Shown: piece by piece, positions 1 through 8,913 of the stretch
Position numbering within the stretch: the stretch's first letter is position 1
Layout of the letters: each line of letters opens with the position of its first letter
Assembly (NCBI GenBank): GCA_030689585.1
Contig: JAUYFZ010000076.1
Span: 1-14,989, forward strand
Direction of reading: 5' to 3'
Length of the DNA stretch: 14,989 nucleotides
Source of the DNA: Rhodocyclaceae bacterium
Lineage (GTDB): Bacteria; Pseudomonadota; Gammaproteobacteria; Burkholderiales; Rhodocyclaceae
Made by a program: the position numbers and the translations under genes
The notes under the pieces: model-generated
Database searches by the model: none
Seen by the model: the letters and a program-made list of their open reading frames with translations, nothing else
Told to the model about the DNA's origin: nothing

Positions 1-324
1 CAGGAAGCCAAAAAGGCGCATGAAGCCAAGCTCAAGCAAAAACAGGTGCAGGTCAAGGAAGTCAAGTTTCGTCCGGGTACTGACGATAATGATTACCAGA
101 TCAAACTGCGTAACTTGGTCAAGTTTTTGAACGAGGGAGACAAGGCCAAGATAACATTGCGTTTCCGTGGGCGAGAGATGGCCCATCAGGAATTTGGAAT
201 GCGCATGTTGGAACGTATCAAGCTTGACTTGCAAGAGGTTGCGCAGGTGGAGCAATTTCCGAAAATGGAAGGTCGTCAGCTCATCATGGTGCTGGCACCG
301 GCCAAGAAGCTGGTGAAACATTAA
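1..324 (+). CDS. infC: Translation initiation factor IF-3, C-terminal part (partial, 5' end outside window)
   Basis: IF3 binds the 30S subunit, blocks premature 50S joining and checks start-codon pairing. The frame is open from base 1 and ends at TAA 322-324, giving 107 codons of the C-terminal domain. The conserved blocks [33 protein letters not shown] and [10 protein letters not shown] match the IF3 C-domain, which is the ribosome-binding half. The GTG at 46 lies inside the gene and is not a start; the lysine/glutamine-rich linker lies upstream of it. In proteobacteria infC is normally followed by rpmI and rplT, as here. The 250-bp gap to rpmI is unusually long because an insertion-like hairpin element sits in it. 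Identification is very secure; only the N-terminal half is missing. Confidence 0.97.
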   Translation, partial: QEAKKAHEAKLKQKQVQVKEVKFRPGTDDNDYQIKLRNLVKFLNEGDKAKITLRFRGREMAHQEFGMRMLERIKLDLQEVAQVEQFPKMEGRQLIMVLAPAKKLVKH

Positions 325-343
325 GAATTTGCGGATTTCTGAA

Positions 344-484
344 GGGTACTTCTATTAACTCAAAATCCTAAGCGAGACAAGGCGCGAGTAAAAAATTACG
401 ACGACGCATATGTTTGATATGTAAGGAGTAATTTTTTGCGAGTAACGCACTATCGCGACGGAGTTTGAGTTAATAGAAGTGCCC
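344..484. mobile_element. MITE-like 141-bp imperfect palindrome between infC and rpmI
   Basis: Bases 344-364 pair with 464-484 over 21 positions: 20 Watson-Crick pairs plus one G-T at 347/481. Inner parts also pair: 390-399 with 428-437 through an A6/T6 stretch, and 407-411 with 417-421 around a five-base loop. The element therefore folds into one long hairpin centred near 414. The tetranucleotide TGAA stands directly outside both ends (340-343 and 485-488), as a 4-bp target-site duplication would. There is no room for a protein, so it would have to be a non-autonomous miniature element moved by a transposase elsewhere. I cannot assign the IS family. An alternative is a purely regulatory RNA hairpin of the operon, but the flanking duplication favours insertion. 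Confidence 0.75.
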
Positions 485-524
485 TGAAAGAAGTTCGCAA
501 CATAAGCGGAGCGGGTCATCAAGT

Positions 525-546
525 GCCTTCGAGGTGAAGGCCACCT
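525..546 (+). promoter_or_regulatory. Two mutually exclusive small hairpins in the rpmI leader (possible L20-type control site)
   Basis: GCCTTC (525-530) can pair with GAAGGC (536-541). AGGTG (532-536) can instead pair with CACCT (542-546). The two stems share bases, so only one can form fully, or they could form a tight pseudoknot. They lie 15-37 bases upstream of the rpmI ribosome binding site. In E. coli and Bacillus, L20 represses its own operon by binding a structured leader, so a control site is expected here. The match is by position and general form only; I did not recognise the known L20-site consensus. Confidence 0.3.
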
Positions 547-574
547 AGCAACGTGTTACAAAGGAGATTCGGCC

Positions 575-772
575 ATGCCGAAGATGAAAACAAAGAGCGG
601 AGCTGCCAAGCGCTTTCGAGTGCGCGGTAGTGGCAGCATCAAACGTTCGTGCGCCTTCAAGCGTCACATTCTTACCAAGAAAACCACCAAGGTGAAGCGT
701 CATTTGCGTGGTGTGCTAACCGTTCATGCGGCGGATACGAAGTCTGTCCGCGCCATGTTACCTAACGGTTAA
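575..772 (+). CDS. rpmI: 50S ribosomal protein L35
   Basis: L35 is a small basic protein of the large ribosomal subunit. The 65 codons give a lysine/arginine-rich chain starting [20 protein letters not shown] and ending near MLPNG, the usual length and pattern of bacterial L35. The central segment with HILTKK is the family hallmark. AAGGAG at 561-566, eight bases before the ATG, is a strong ribosome binding site and fixes the start. The stop is followed after 11 bases by rplT, whose ribosome binding site overlaps the end of rpmI, so the two are co-translated. Expression is probably controlled from the infC-side promoter and by L20 feedback. Confidence 0.97.
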   Translation: MPKMKTKSGAAKRFRVRGSGSIKRSCAFKRHILTKKTTKVKRHLRGVLTVHAADTKSVRAMLPNG

Positions 773-783
773 GGAGAGCCACG

Positions 784-2270
<1,487 letters not shown>

Positions 2271-2275
2271 TTCTC

Positions 2276-4282
2276 ATGCAATTTTCAGAATCCTGGTTAC
2301 GAACCTTCGTTAATCCGTCCCTTTCGACGGAGGCACTCTGTCATCTACTGACCATGGCGGGGCTGGAAGTTGAAGACGAAAATGAAGGGCTGATTACCTT
2401 AAAACTGACGCCCAATCGAGCCGATTGCTTGTCTATCCTAGGTATTGCTCGTGAAGTCGCAGCATTGACGGGCAGTTTTTTGGTGTCACCGTCCGTGGAT
2501 GCGATACCTGCGGTCATCGACGATCATCGTGCTGTCACGCTGGATGTGCCGCAATCCTGCCCGCGTTACTGTGGCCGCATCGTGCGCGGCATTTCGCCCA
2601 CAGCGAAAACGCCAGACTGGATGCAACAACGCCTTGAACAGTGCGGCTCGCGCGCTATATCGCCCGTGGTGGATATCACCAATTACGTCATGCTGGAACT
2701 GGGGCAACCGCTTCATGCCTTCGATAACGCCAAACTCTCCGGCACGTTGCATGTGCGTGCTGCGAAACCGGAAGAAACCTTGCGCTTGCTCAATGGCGAA
2801 GTCGTTGAACTTTCCTCCCATCATCTACTGATTGCCGATGAAGCGCAGGCCTTGGCACTGGCCGGCATCATGGGAGGAATTTCTTCTGCCGTCGATGAAA
2901 ACACAACGGACCTTTTCCTTGAAAGTGCTTTCTTCGCGCCCAAGGCCATTGCAGGTAAAGCGCGTGCCTTAGGGTTTTCGACGGATGCTTCTTATCGGTT
3001 CGAACGCGGTGTGGATTTTGAATTGCCTCGTTGGGCACTGGAACGGGCGACAAGATTGATCGTCGATATTTGCGGGGGCCATGCAGGTCCGATCATCGAA
3101 ACCGTTTCAACGGCGAATCTGCCGATCCGTCAGCCGGTGCGGTTGCGCACGGGTAGAGTGGCGGACGTGTTGGGCGTGGATATTCCTCTGAACCGGATAG
3201 AAGCCTTGTTGCAAACGCTGGGAGGAAATCTCAAACAGCAGGACGATGGTTTTGTCATCACCCCGCCTGCCTGCCGTTTTGATATCGAGATTGAAGAAGA
3301 CCTGATTGAAGAAATTGCACGCTTGTATGGTTACAACAATATTCCAGCCCGTCCGCCACGAGCGAATCTTTCCATGCTGCCGTTGCCAGAGAATGTTCGT
3401 ACCCCGTTGCACATCAAGCAGTTTTTAGCAGGACGCGGCTATCAGGAAGTCGTGACCTACAGCTTTGTCGAAGCGGCATGGGAAACTGATTTTGCTGGAA
3501 ATACCGATCCACTGCGGCTAGCCAACCCCATTGCCAGTCAGATGAGTGTGATGCGCTCGACTCTTCTGGGGGGGCTGGTCAATGTGTTGGTGACGAATCG
3601 AAATCGACAGACCCCCCAGGTGCGCATCTTTGAAATGGGCCGATCATTTCTGACAATCGAGGCGCAGCCGCAGCGGTTAGCCGGATTGTGGGCGGGTTCT
3701 GCTTTGCCAGAACAATGGGGAATCAACCCCACCCGCGATGTTGATTTTTTTGACATCAAAGGTGATCTGGAAGCCTTGTTTTCACCGCATTCGTTGCACT
3801 TTGAAAAAATGATCCATCCGGCTCTTCATCCGGGGCGAGCGGCCAGAATCCTGTTTGACGGGCGCGATATCGGCTTTGTGGGCGCGTTGCATCCTCAACT
3901 GGTGCAAAAGTATGAACTGGGCATGGCTCCCGTGGTGTTTGAAGTAGATCGGGATGTTCTGTTGTCGATTTCAGTGCCTGCTTATCGTGAAGTATCGCGG
4001 CAACCTGCCGTGATTCGCGATTTGGCCCTAGTGGTATCGCAGAACCAGAACGTCGAACCGCTGCAAGCGGCATTGCGTGCGGCGGCTCCCCCCGTGGTCG
4101 TAGACATATCCTTGTTCGATGTTTATCAGGGTAAAGGATTGGCAGATGGACAAAAAAGCCTTGCATTTCGGGTAGTTATGCGAGATACTGAGCGCACCTT
4201 GACGGATGTTGAGGTGGAAAAAACGGTCGCATTGTTAGTCGATGCTGCCGTTCATTATTGCGGCGCAGTTTTGCGTGGTTAG
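2276..4282 (+). CDS. pheT: Phenylalanine--tRNA ligase beta subunit lacking the N-terminal tRNA-binding domain
   Basis: This is the structural and editing subunit of PheRS; it hydrolyses mischarged Tyr-tRNA-Phe. The 668-residue product compares with about 795 in E. coli. The first 35 residues match domain B1 (FSESWLRTFVNP, LTMAGLEVE). The chain then goes straight to GLITLKLTPNRADCLSILG, which in E. coli follows only after the roughly 110-residue B2 OB-fold. The reading frame is continuous through the junction. The rest is complete: editing domain B3/B4 with LELGQPLHAFD (His147), GIMGG and LFLESAFFAP; domain B5 with FDIEIEEDLIEEIARLYGYNNIP; the catalytic-like B6/B7 part; and the C-terminal ferredoxin-fold anticodon-binding domain (SLFDVYQGKGLADGQKS). 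There is no clear ribosome binding site, so translation probably couples to pheS. Confidence 0.95.
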   Translation: MQFSESWLRTFVNPSLSTEALCHLLTMAGLEVEDENEGLITLKLTPNRADCLSILGIAREVAALTGSFLVSPSVDAIPAVIDDHRAVTLDVPQSCPRYCGRIVRGISPTAKTPDWMQQRLEQCGSRAISPVVDITNYVMLELGQPLHAFDNAKLSGTLHVRAAKPEETLRLLNGEVVELSSHHLLIADEAQALALAGIMGGISSAVDENTTDLFLESAFFAPKAIAGKARALGFSTDASYRFERGVDFELPRWALERATRLIVDICGGHAGPIIETVSTANLPIRQPVRLRTGRVADVLGVDIPLNRIEALLQTLGGNLKQQDDGFVITPPACRFDIEIEEDLIEEIARLYGYNNIPARPPRANLSMLPLPENVRTPLHIKQFLAGRGYQEVVTYSFVEAAWETDFAGNTDPLRLANPIASQMSVMRSTLLGGLVNVLVTNRNRQTPQVRIFEMGRSFLTIEAQPQRLAGLWAGSALPEQWGINPTRDVDFFDIKGDLEALFSPHSLHFEKMIHPALHPGRAARILFDGRDIGFVGALHPQLVQKYELGMAPVVFEVDRDVLLSISVPAYREVSRQPAVIRDLALVVSQNQNVEPLQAALRAAAPPVVVDISLFDVYQGKGLADGQKSLAFRVVMRDTERTLTDVEVEKTVALLVDAAVHYCGAVLRG

Positions 4283-4294
4283 GAGAAAAAAATC

Positions 4295-4594
4295 ATGACG
4301 TTGACCAAAGCGGAGTTGGCCGACATGCTGTTTGACAGGGTAGGTTTGAACAAGCGGGAAGCAAGAGATATGGTGGATGCCTTCTTTGAAGAAATTCGAT
4401 TGGGGCTGGAAACAGGGGAGGGAGTCAAACTTTCCGGTTTCGGACATTTTCAATGTCGTGACAAACCGCAGCGACCCGGGCGCAATCCCAAAACGGGAGA
4501 GGAAATCCCCATCACGGCGCGGCGCGTCGTCACTTTTCATGCCAGCCAGTTACTCAAGTCAACGGTAGAAAATGGTCAGTCACGTCAGGGATGA
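4295..4594 (+). CDS. ihfA: Integration host factor subunit alpha
   Basis: IhfA pairs with IhfB to bend DNA sharply in the nucleoid, at promoters and in recombination. The 99 residues have the HU/IHF fold pattern: helices with [20 protein letters not shown] and VDAFFEEIR, then [17 protein letters not shown] and the DNA-grasping arm [12 protein letters not shown]. Proline 65 in that arm is the residue that intercalates into DNA in IHF. The ending [17 protein letters not shown] is typical of the alpha rather than the beta subunit. AGGAG at 4282-4286 precedes the ATG. Placement just after pheT is the standard proteobacterial arrangement. The last 23 bases overlap the next gene. Confidence 0.95.
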   Translation: MTLTKAELADMLFDRVGLNKREARDMVDAFFEEIRLGLETGEGVKLSGFGHFQCRDKPQRPGRNPKTGEEIPITARRVVTFHASQLLKSTVENGQSRQG

Positions 4595-4958
4595 CCTGCA
4601 ACCGTTGTCGTCCTTACCCCCCCTGCCTGCCAAGCGTTATTTCACGATCGGCGAGGTAAGCGACCTGTGCGGTGTCAAACCGCATGTGTTGCGGTATTGG
4701 GAGCAGGAATTTACCCAGTTACGTCCTGTCAAACGACGCGGCAATCGACGTTATTACCAGCATCACGAAGTGATTTTGGTGCGTCGGATTCGCGACTTGT
4801 TGTATCAGGAAGGATTTACGATCAACGGCGCACGTCATCGTCTGGAAGAGGTGGACGTGCCTGAACCCATCGCCCTCCCTGTGACGGCGATGGTGTTATC
4901 CCCTGAGCGGGGATTACGTGCTGAATTAACAGAAATTATCGGGATATTACGACTATGA
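4572..4958 (+). CDS. MerR-family transcriptional regulator (ihfA-linked type)
   Basis: This is a small DNA-binding protein of 128 residues. Residues 22-92 form a MerR winged helix-turn-helix: [25 protein letters not shown], the wing with [13 protein letters not shown], and the second helix pair with [19 protein letters not shown]. The C-terminal part is short and has no cysteine-rich metal site or drug-binding domain, so the ligand, if any, is unknown. A MerR-like gene directly after ihfA is a conserved neighbourhood in proteobacteria, but its targets are not generally established. The start lies inside ihfA with no good ribosome binding site, so translation is probably coupled. The stop overlaps the next start as ATGA. 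Confidence 0.88.
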   Translation: MVSHVRDDLQPLSSLPPLPAKRYFTIGEVSDLCGVKPHVLRYWEQEFTQLRPVKRRGNRRYYQHHEVILVRRIRDLLYQEGFTINGARHRLEEVDVPEPIALPVTAMVLSPERGLRAELTEIIGILRL

Positions 4959-6181
4959 CCGCCATTGTTCAGCCCTTTCGGGGTTTGCGCCCGAACGCCT
5001 CCCGTCTTGCAGAGGTCATCGCGCCGCCTTACGACGTGTTATCCAGTGAAGAAGCGCGTGTTCAGGCGAAGGATCGTCCTTGGTCCTTCCTGCACATTTC
5101 CAAACCGGAAATTGATCTGCCGTCGGGCACGGACGTGATGGCTCCTCATGTGTATGCCAAGGCACGAGAAAATCTTGACAGGATGATATCCGCCAAAATT
5201 CTTGAGCGGGATGAACTTCCCTGTTATTACGCTTATCGGATACAGATGGGCGACCATATCCAAACAGGGATTGTCGTGGCCGCGTCGGTGGCCGCTTATG
5301 ATGAAGGGCGCATCAAACGTCATGAATTCACCCGACCGGACAAAGAAGATGATCGTGTCCGCCAGATTGAAGCGACCAACGCGCAAACGGGGCCAGTCTT
5401 GCTAGCCTGCCCGGGGTCTTCTGAAGTCGAGGCGATTCTTGAACGGGCCACGCAGACGGCTTGCATGAATGATGCGACAGCCACCGATGGCATTGTTCAT
5501 CAACTCTGGCCGATTTTAGATGCCGAATGCCAGCGGGACATCTCGGCTCTTTTTGAGGCGATGCCGGCTTTGTATATTGCCGATGGACATCATCGTTCTG
5601 CGGCGGCATCGCGGGTGGCTGCTTCGTGTCGCACGACAGAAATACAATCCAGCGATTTCTTCCTGGCGGTGGTTTTCCCGCACAACCAGATGAAGATTCT
5701 CGATTACAACCGCGTTGTTCGTGATTTGAACGGACTGACCGACGCAGAGTTTTTAACCAGAATTGCTACCAGCTATACCGTGACCCCCTCGGATATGCCT
5801 GTCAAACCGACAGAACCTGGCGAAGTGGGACTTTATCTGTCGGGGAACTGGATTCGCTTGCGCATTCATCCCCGATTGATTTCTACTGATCCTGTAGCCC
5901 GCTTGGATGTTTCCCTGCTCTCCGACCACCTGTTGGGACCGGTTCTGGGCATTACAGACTTGCGTCGAGACAAGCGTATCGATTTTGTGGGCGGCATACG
6001 AGGTCTGCCGGAACTTGAAAAACGTGTCGATTCCGGCGAAATGGCCGCTGCTTTTGCCATGTTTCCCACGCGTATGGAAGATTTGATGGCGGTAGCAGAT
6101 ACCGGGCAGGTGATGCCGCCAAAATCGACCTGGTTCGAGCCGAAACTGGCCGATGGCATGGTGTCTCACGTACTGGATTAA
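4955..6181 (+). CDS. DUF1015 family protein
   Basis: This is a conserved protein of unproven function, 408 residues long and cytoplasmic by appearance. Family hallmarks are all present: PFRGLRP with PPYDV (residues 24-28) near the N-terminus, RHEFTRPDKEDDR (about 122-134), and ADGHHR with Asp210-His212-His213-Arg214. The DGHHR signature resembles the catalytic loop of ParB/sulfiredoxin-like folds, including ADP-dependent serine kinases. That resemblance is my inference, not an assigned activity. In other bacteria DUF1015 genes often neighbour serA or serC (serine synthesis). Here the start overlaps merR by four bases, and gcvT of glycine metabolism lies 131 bp downstream. This gene is not a normal member of the ihfA-merR block. 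Confidence 0.88.
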   Translation: MTAIVQPFRGLRPNASRLAEVIAPPYDVLSSEEARVQAKDRPWSFLHISKPEIDLPSGTDVMAPHVYAKARENLDRMISAKILERDELPCYYAYRIQMGDHIQTGIVVAASVAAYDEGRIKRHEFTRPDKEDDRVRQIEATNAQTGPVLLACPGSSEVEAILERATQTACMNDATATDGIVHQLWPILDAECQRDISALFEAMPALYIADGHHRSAAASRVAASCRTTEIQSSDFFLAVVFPHNQMKILDYNRVVRDLNGLTDAEFLTRIATSYTVTPSDMPVKPTEPGEVGLYLSGNWIRLRIHPRLISTDPVARLDVSLLSDHLLGPVLGITDLRRDKRIDFVGGIRGLPELEKRVDSGEMAAAFAMFPTRMEDLMAVADTGQVMPPKSTWFEPKLADGMVSHVLD

Positions 6182-6253
6182 CTCGCATGGTCACGAAGCC
6201 CCACCCCGTCACATGAAATCCGTTAAATGCGATTAAACGCCCGCCCCCCTTCG

Positions 6254-6269
6254 CCCCCCTTTCGGGGGG
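6254..6269 (+). terminator. C6/G6 hairpin, possible weak terminator after the DUF1015 gene
   Basis: CCCCCC (6254-6259) pairs with GGGGGG (6264-6269) around a TTTC loop. A second C6 run at 6244-6249 could compete as the left arm. No T-run follows, so intrinsic termination would be inefficient. The 131-bp gap (6182-6312) otherwise holds an imperfect palindrome, GCTCGCTGCGCTC (6279-6291), and no gene. The structure could equally be a REP-like repeat. Confidence 0.35.
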
Positions 6270-6312
6270 TTCTCATCGGCTCGCTGCGCTCGATTGTTAC
6301 GGGGCACTCCGA

Positions 6313-7395
6313 ATGAGTGTATTTAAACGAACTCCTCTTTTTGAAGCGCATGGGGCCGCTGGCGGCAAGATGGTTGATTTCGCCGGATGGGAAATGCCCA
6401 TTCATTACGGCTCCCAAATCGAGGAACATCACGCGGTTCGGCGCGATGCGGGCCTATTCGATGTGTCACACATGGGAATGATCGACATACGAGGATGCGA
6501 AGCGCAAAGCTATTTACGTCGTTTGTTGGCCAATGATGTCGCCAAACTCACCGTCCCTGGCAAAGCACTCTATAGCTGCTTGTTGCAAGAAGATGGTGGC
6601 ATTCTCGATGATCTGATTGTCTACGGGATGAGTGCCACGCATTACCGCATGGTCGTCAATGCGGGGACACGCCATAAGGATATGGACTGGATGCGATTGC
6701 AGGCCTCCGATTTTGCGGTCAGTCTGACGGCTCAACATGATAGGGTCATCCTGGCCCTTCAAGGCCCGAAGGCACGGGAGCGTTTTTTGGCTGCTTTTCC
6801 GGAGGCACGGACGACGGAGGCTCTGGAACCTTTTCAGGCCATTCAATGGGAAAACTGGTTCATCGCCCGCACAGGTTATACCGGTGAAGATGGTTTTGAA
6901 ATCGCCCTCCCCAAGGGCGAAGCATTGGATACTTGGAACAAACTCGTCGCAGCCGGACTTCGGCCTTGTGGCCTGGGTGCTCGCGATACGCTTCGCCTAG
7001 AAGCCGGCATGAATCTGTATGGACAGGATATGGATGAAGCCCGGAATCCTCTTGAATCCGGGCTGAAGTGGACCGTTGATCTGAGCGATACCACACGCGA
7101 TTTCATCGGAAAAAAAGCACTCGAAGTTTGGCAACCGATCACTCGTTTTGTCGGATTGATCTTGCAGGATCGAGGCGGTGTACTACGAGCGCACCAGAAA
7201 ATCATCACGAAGTGGGGAGAAGGAGAAACGACCAGCGGCAGTTTTTCACCTACCCTCAACCAGTCCATCGCCTTGGCTCGTGTGCCTCTCGGCGTGCAAT
7301 ACGGCGATGAAGTGCAGGTTGAAATTCGAGATAAACAGCTCAAAGCCAAGGTCGTCAAACTGCCGTTTGTGCGTCATGGAAAAGTGCTGGCCTGA
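6313..7395 (+). CDS. gcvT: Glycine cleavage system T protein (aminomethyltransferase)
   Basis: GcvT releases ammonia from the aminomethyl group carried on lipoyl-GcvH and passes the one-carbon unit to tetrahydrofolate. The 360-residue product is full length (E. coli 364). The characteristic segments are TPLFEAHGAAGGKMVDFAGWEMPIHY, GLFDVSHMG, YSCLLQEDGGILDDLIVY with the folate-site aspartates 99 and 100, RTGYTGEDGFEI, CGLGARDTLRLEAGM and the C-terminal folate-binding beta-barrel. Partners gcvH and gcvP are not next to it, although they often follow gcvT. No strong ribosome binding site is visible before ATG 6313. A sensor kinase starts 27 bases after the stop and may be co-transcribed. Confidence 0.95.
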   Translation: MSVFKRTPLFEAHGAAGGKMVDFAGWEMPIHYGSQIEEHHAVRRDAGLFDVSHMGMIDIRGCEAQSYLRRLLANDVAKLTVPGKALYSCLLQEDGGILDDLIVYGMSATHYRMVVNAGTRHKDMDWMRLQASDFAVSLTAQHDRVILALQGPKARERFLAAFPEARTTEALEPFQAIQWENWFIARTGYTGEDGFEIALPKGEALDTWNKLVAAGLRPCGLGARDTLRLEAGMNLYGQDMDEARNPLESGLKWTVDLSDTTRDFIGKKALEVWQPITRFVGLILQDRGGVLRAHQKIITKWGEGETTSGSFSPTLNQSIALARVPLGVQYGDEVQVEIRDKQLKAKVVKLPFVRHGKVLA

Positions 7396-7422
7396 AGGCC
7401 TATCGCTGATTTTTTGCTGACC

Positions 7423-8913
7423 ATGCCACGACTACCTGCTGAGTTGGGGGCCAAGATCAATGGCATTCTGCTGATGTTTTTTCTGGCCGCACTTTCATTG
7501 ATTTTAGCGACGCTCTATGTGGGTCGTCTGCTGGAAGGCGGTGCGGCAGCGATTAACGAAGCCGGTGCTGAACGGATGCGCACCTATCGCATTGCGTATA
7601 TTCTGGACCAAAGCATTCACGATTTGGAACGCAGAGATGAGTTGGTACTCGAAGCGCACAACGTTTTGCTCTCCTTTGAATCGGCTTTGTCCTTGTTGGA
7701 ACAAGGGGATCCTGAACGTCCGCTTTTTTTGCCTCGTGAGGAACGAATTCATGCTGAGATGCGGGAGCTGCGCGAGCAGTGGGAATCTCGGTTGCGGCCG
7801 CTCATATTGAATGTCATGGAAACGCGCAGTTTGAATGAAAGACGGCAACTCATTCATCAACTGGATGAAGCGGTGCGCAAATTTGTCCCCATGATTAACG
7901 AGATTGTCCTGATGATAGAAAAGAGCAACGCACGCAATACCGACTTGATGTGGATTTTCCAGAATGCACTGGTGGGATTTGCTTTGGCAGGAACCTTATT
8001 TTTGGTCTATGTATTCAAATTTCTGGTGATTCGACCGGTTGAAAATCTGAAACGGGGCATGGACAGCATGGCCGCCGCCGATTTTGAAGTGCGGCTGTCT
8101 GTTGAATCGTCCGATGAATTCGGTGATCTTGCGAATGGATTCAATCGAATGGCGGATCGATTGAAAGGTTTCTACGACACGTTGGAACAACGCGTGGTGG
8201 ATAAGACACGGGATGTCGAAGAGAAAAACAGGGAATTGGCCGTGCAGGAAAGGGACATTGCCGTATGCACCGAGCGAAACTTACTGGCCCAGGAACTGCA
8301 TGACAGTATCGCGCAGTCATTGGCTTTCCTCAACATTCAGGCGCAGATGCTGCAAAGCTCTTTGCGTGCGGGTGAGATTGAAGCGGCTCATGAAGAGCTT
8401 GCACGCATACGGGAAGGTATTCAGGAAAGTTACGACAATGTGCGCGAATTATTGGTGCACTTCCGAATCAAAGCCGATCATGCAGATTTCGCCGAGGCGG
8501 TTCGGAGTACGCTGGAAAAATTTGAAGGGCAAACCGGGATACATACCACCCTTGAAAAACAAGGAGATGCCATGTTGGCGGGAGTGACTGCCGCCAACAC
8601 CCTGCAAATATTGCACATCTTGCAGGAAGCACTCTCTAACGTGCGCAAACACGCGGGGGCTTCCGCCGTTACGGTGAGTTTGCGAGGTGAGTGTGATGGA
8701 CTGATCGTTACCCTGTGTGATGATGGTCGCGGCTTCGATCCTTTGCGTGTCGTTGAGGAAGGGGGAACCCATGTGGGGATTAGTATCATGCGCGAACGAG
8801 CACATCGGATTGGCGCACGCTTCGAGTTGAATTCCGGCATAGGCACCTGTATCACGCTTACCCTCCCCTCCCTTTCGAACGCTACCGTATGCACACATCT
8901 TTTAACTTGTTGA
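7423..8913 (+). CDS. NarX-like sensor histidine kinase (HisKA_3 type)
   Basis: This is a membrane sensor kinase of 496 residues from ATG 7423; a TTG at 7414 is a less likely start. TM1 is at about 14-35. It is followed by AINEAGAERMRTYRIAYI (43-60), which matches the nitrate-binding P-box of NarX/NarQ. The helical periplasmic sensor runs to TM2 (about 178-201), then a HAMP domain (about 205-255) and a coiled coil. The dimerisation helix carries the phospho-acceptor His293 in ELHDSIAQSL. The ATPase domain shows the N-box EALSNVRKHA (Glu403), DDGRGFD (Asp433) and GISIMRERA. It lacks the central cysteine/GAF-like module of E. coli NarX (598 residues). No response regulator lies beside it. The final residues after ITLTLPS are encoded by an inverted-repeat element, so the natural C-terminus has been replaced. 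Confidence 0.9.
   Translation: MPRLPAELGAKINGILLMFFLAALSLILATLYVGRLLEGGAAAINEAGAERMRTYRIAYILDQSIHDLERRDELVLEAHNVLLSFESALSLLEQGDPERPLFLPREERIHAEMRELREQWESRLRPLILNVMETRSLNERRQLIHQLDEAVRKFVPMINEIVLMIEKSNARNTDLMWIFQNALVGFALAGTLFLVYVFKFLVIRPVENLKRGMDSMAAADFEVRLSVESSDEFGDLANGFNRMADRLKGFYDTLEQRVVDKTRDVEEKNRELAVQERDIAVCTERNLLAQELHDSIAQSLAFLNIQAQMLQSSLRAGEIEAAHEELARIREGIQESYDNVRELLVHFRIKADHADFAEAVRSTLEKFEGQTGIHTTLEKQGDAMLAGVTAANTLQILHILQEALSNVRKHAGASAVTVSLRGECDGLIVTLCDDGRGFDPLRVVEEGGTHVGISIMRERAHRIGARFELNSGIGTCITLTLPSLSNATVCTHLLTC

Noticed and set aside
2276..4282. Short PheT as a frameshift or pseudogene
   Set aside because: The frame is continuous and conserved on both sides of the missing domain; no stop or shift is visible.
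6182..6312. tRNA gene after merR/DUF1015, as some betaproteobacteria have tRNA-Pro after this block
   Set aside because: No cloverleaf or conserved T-loop sequence is found in this gap or elsewhere in the window.
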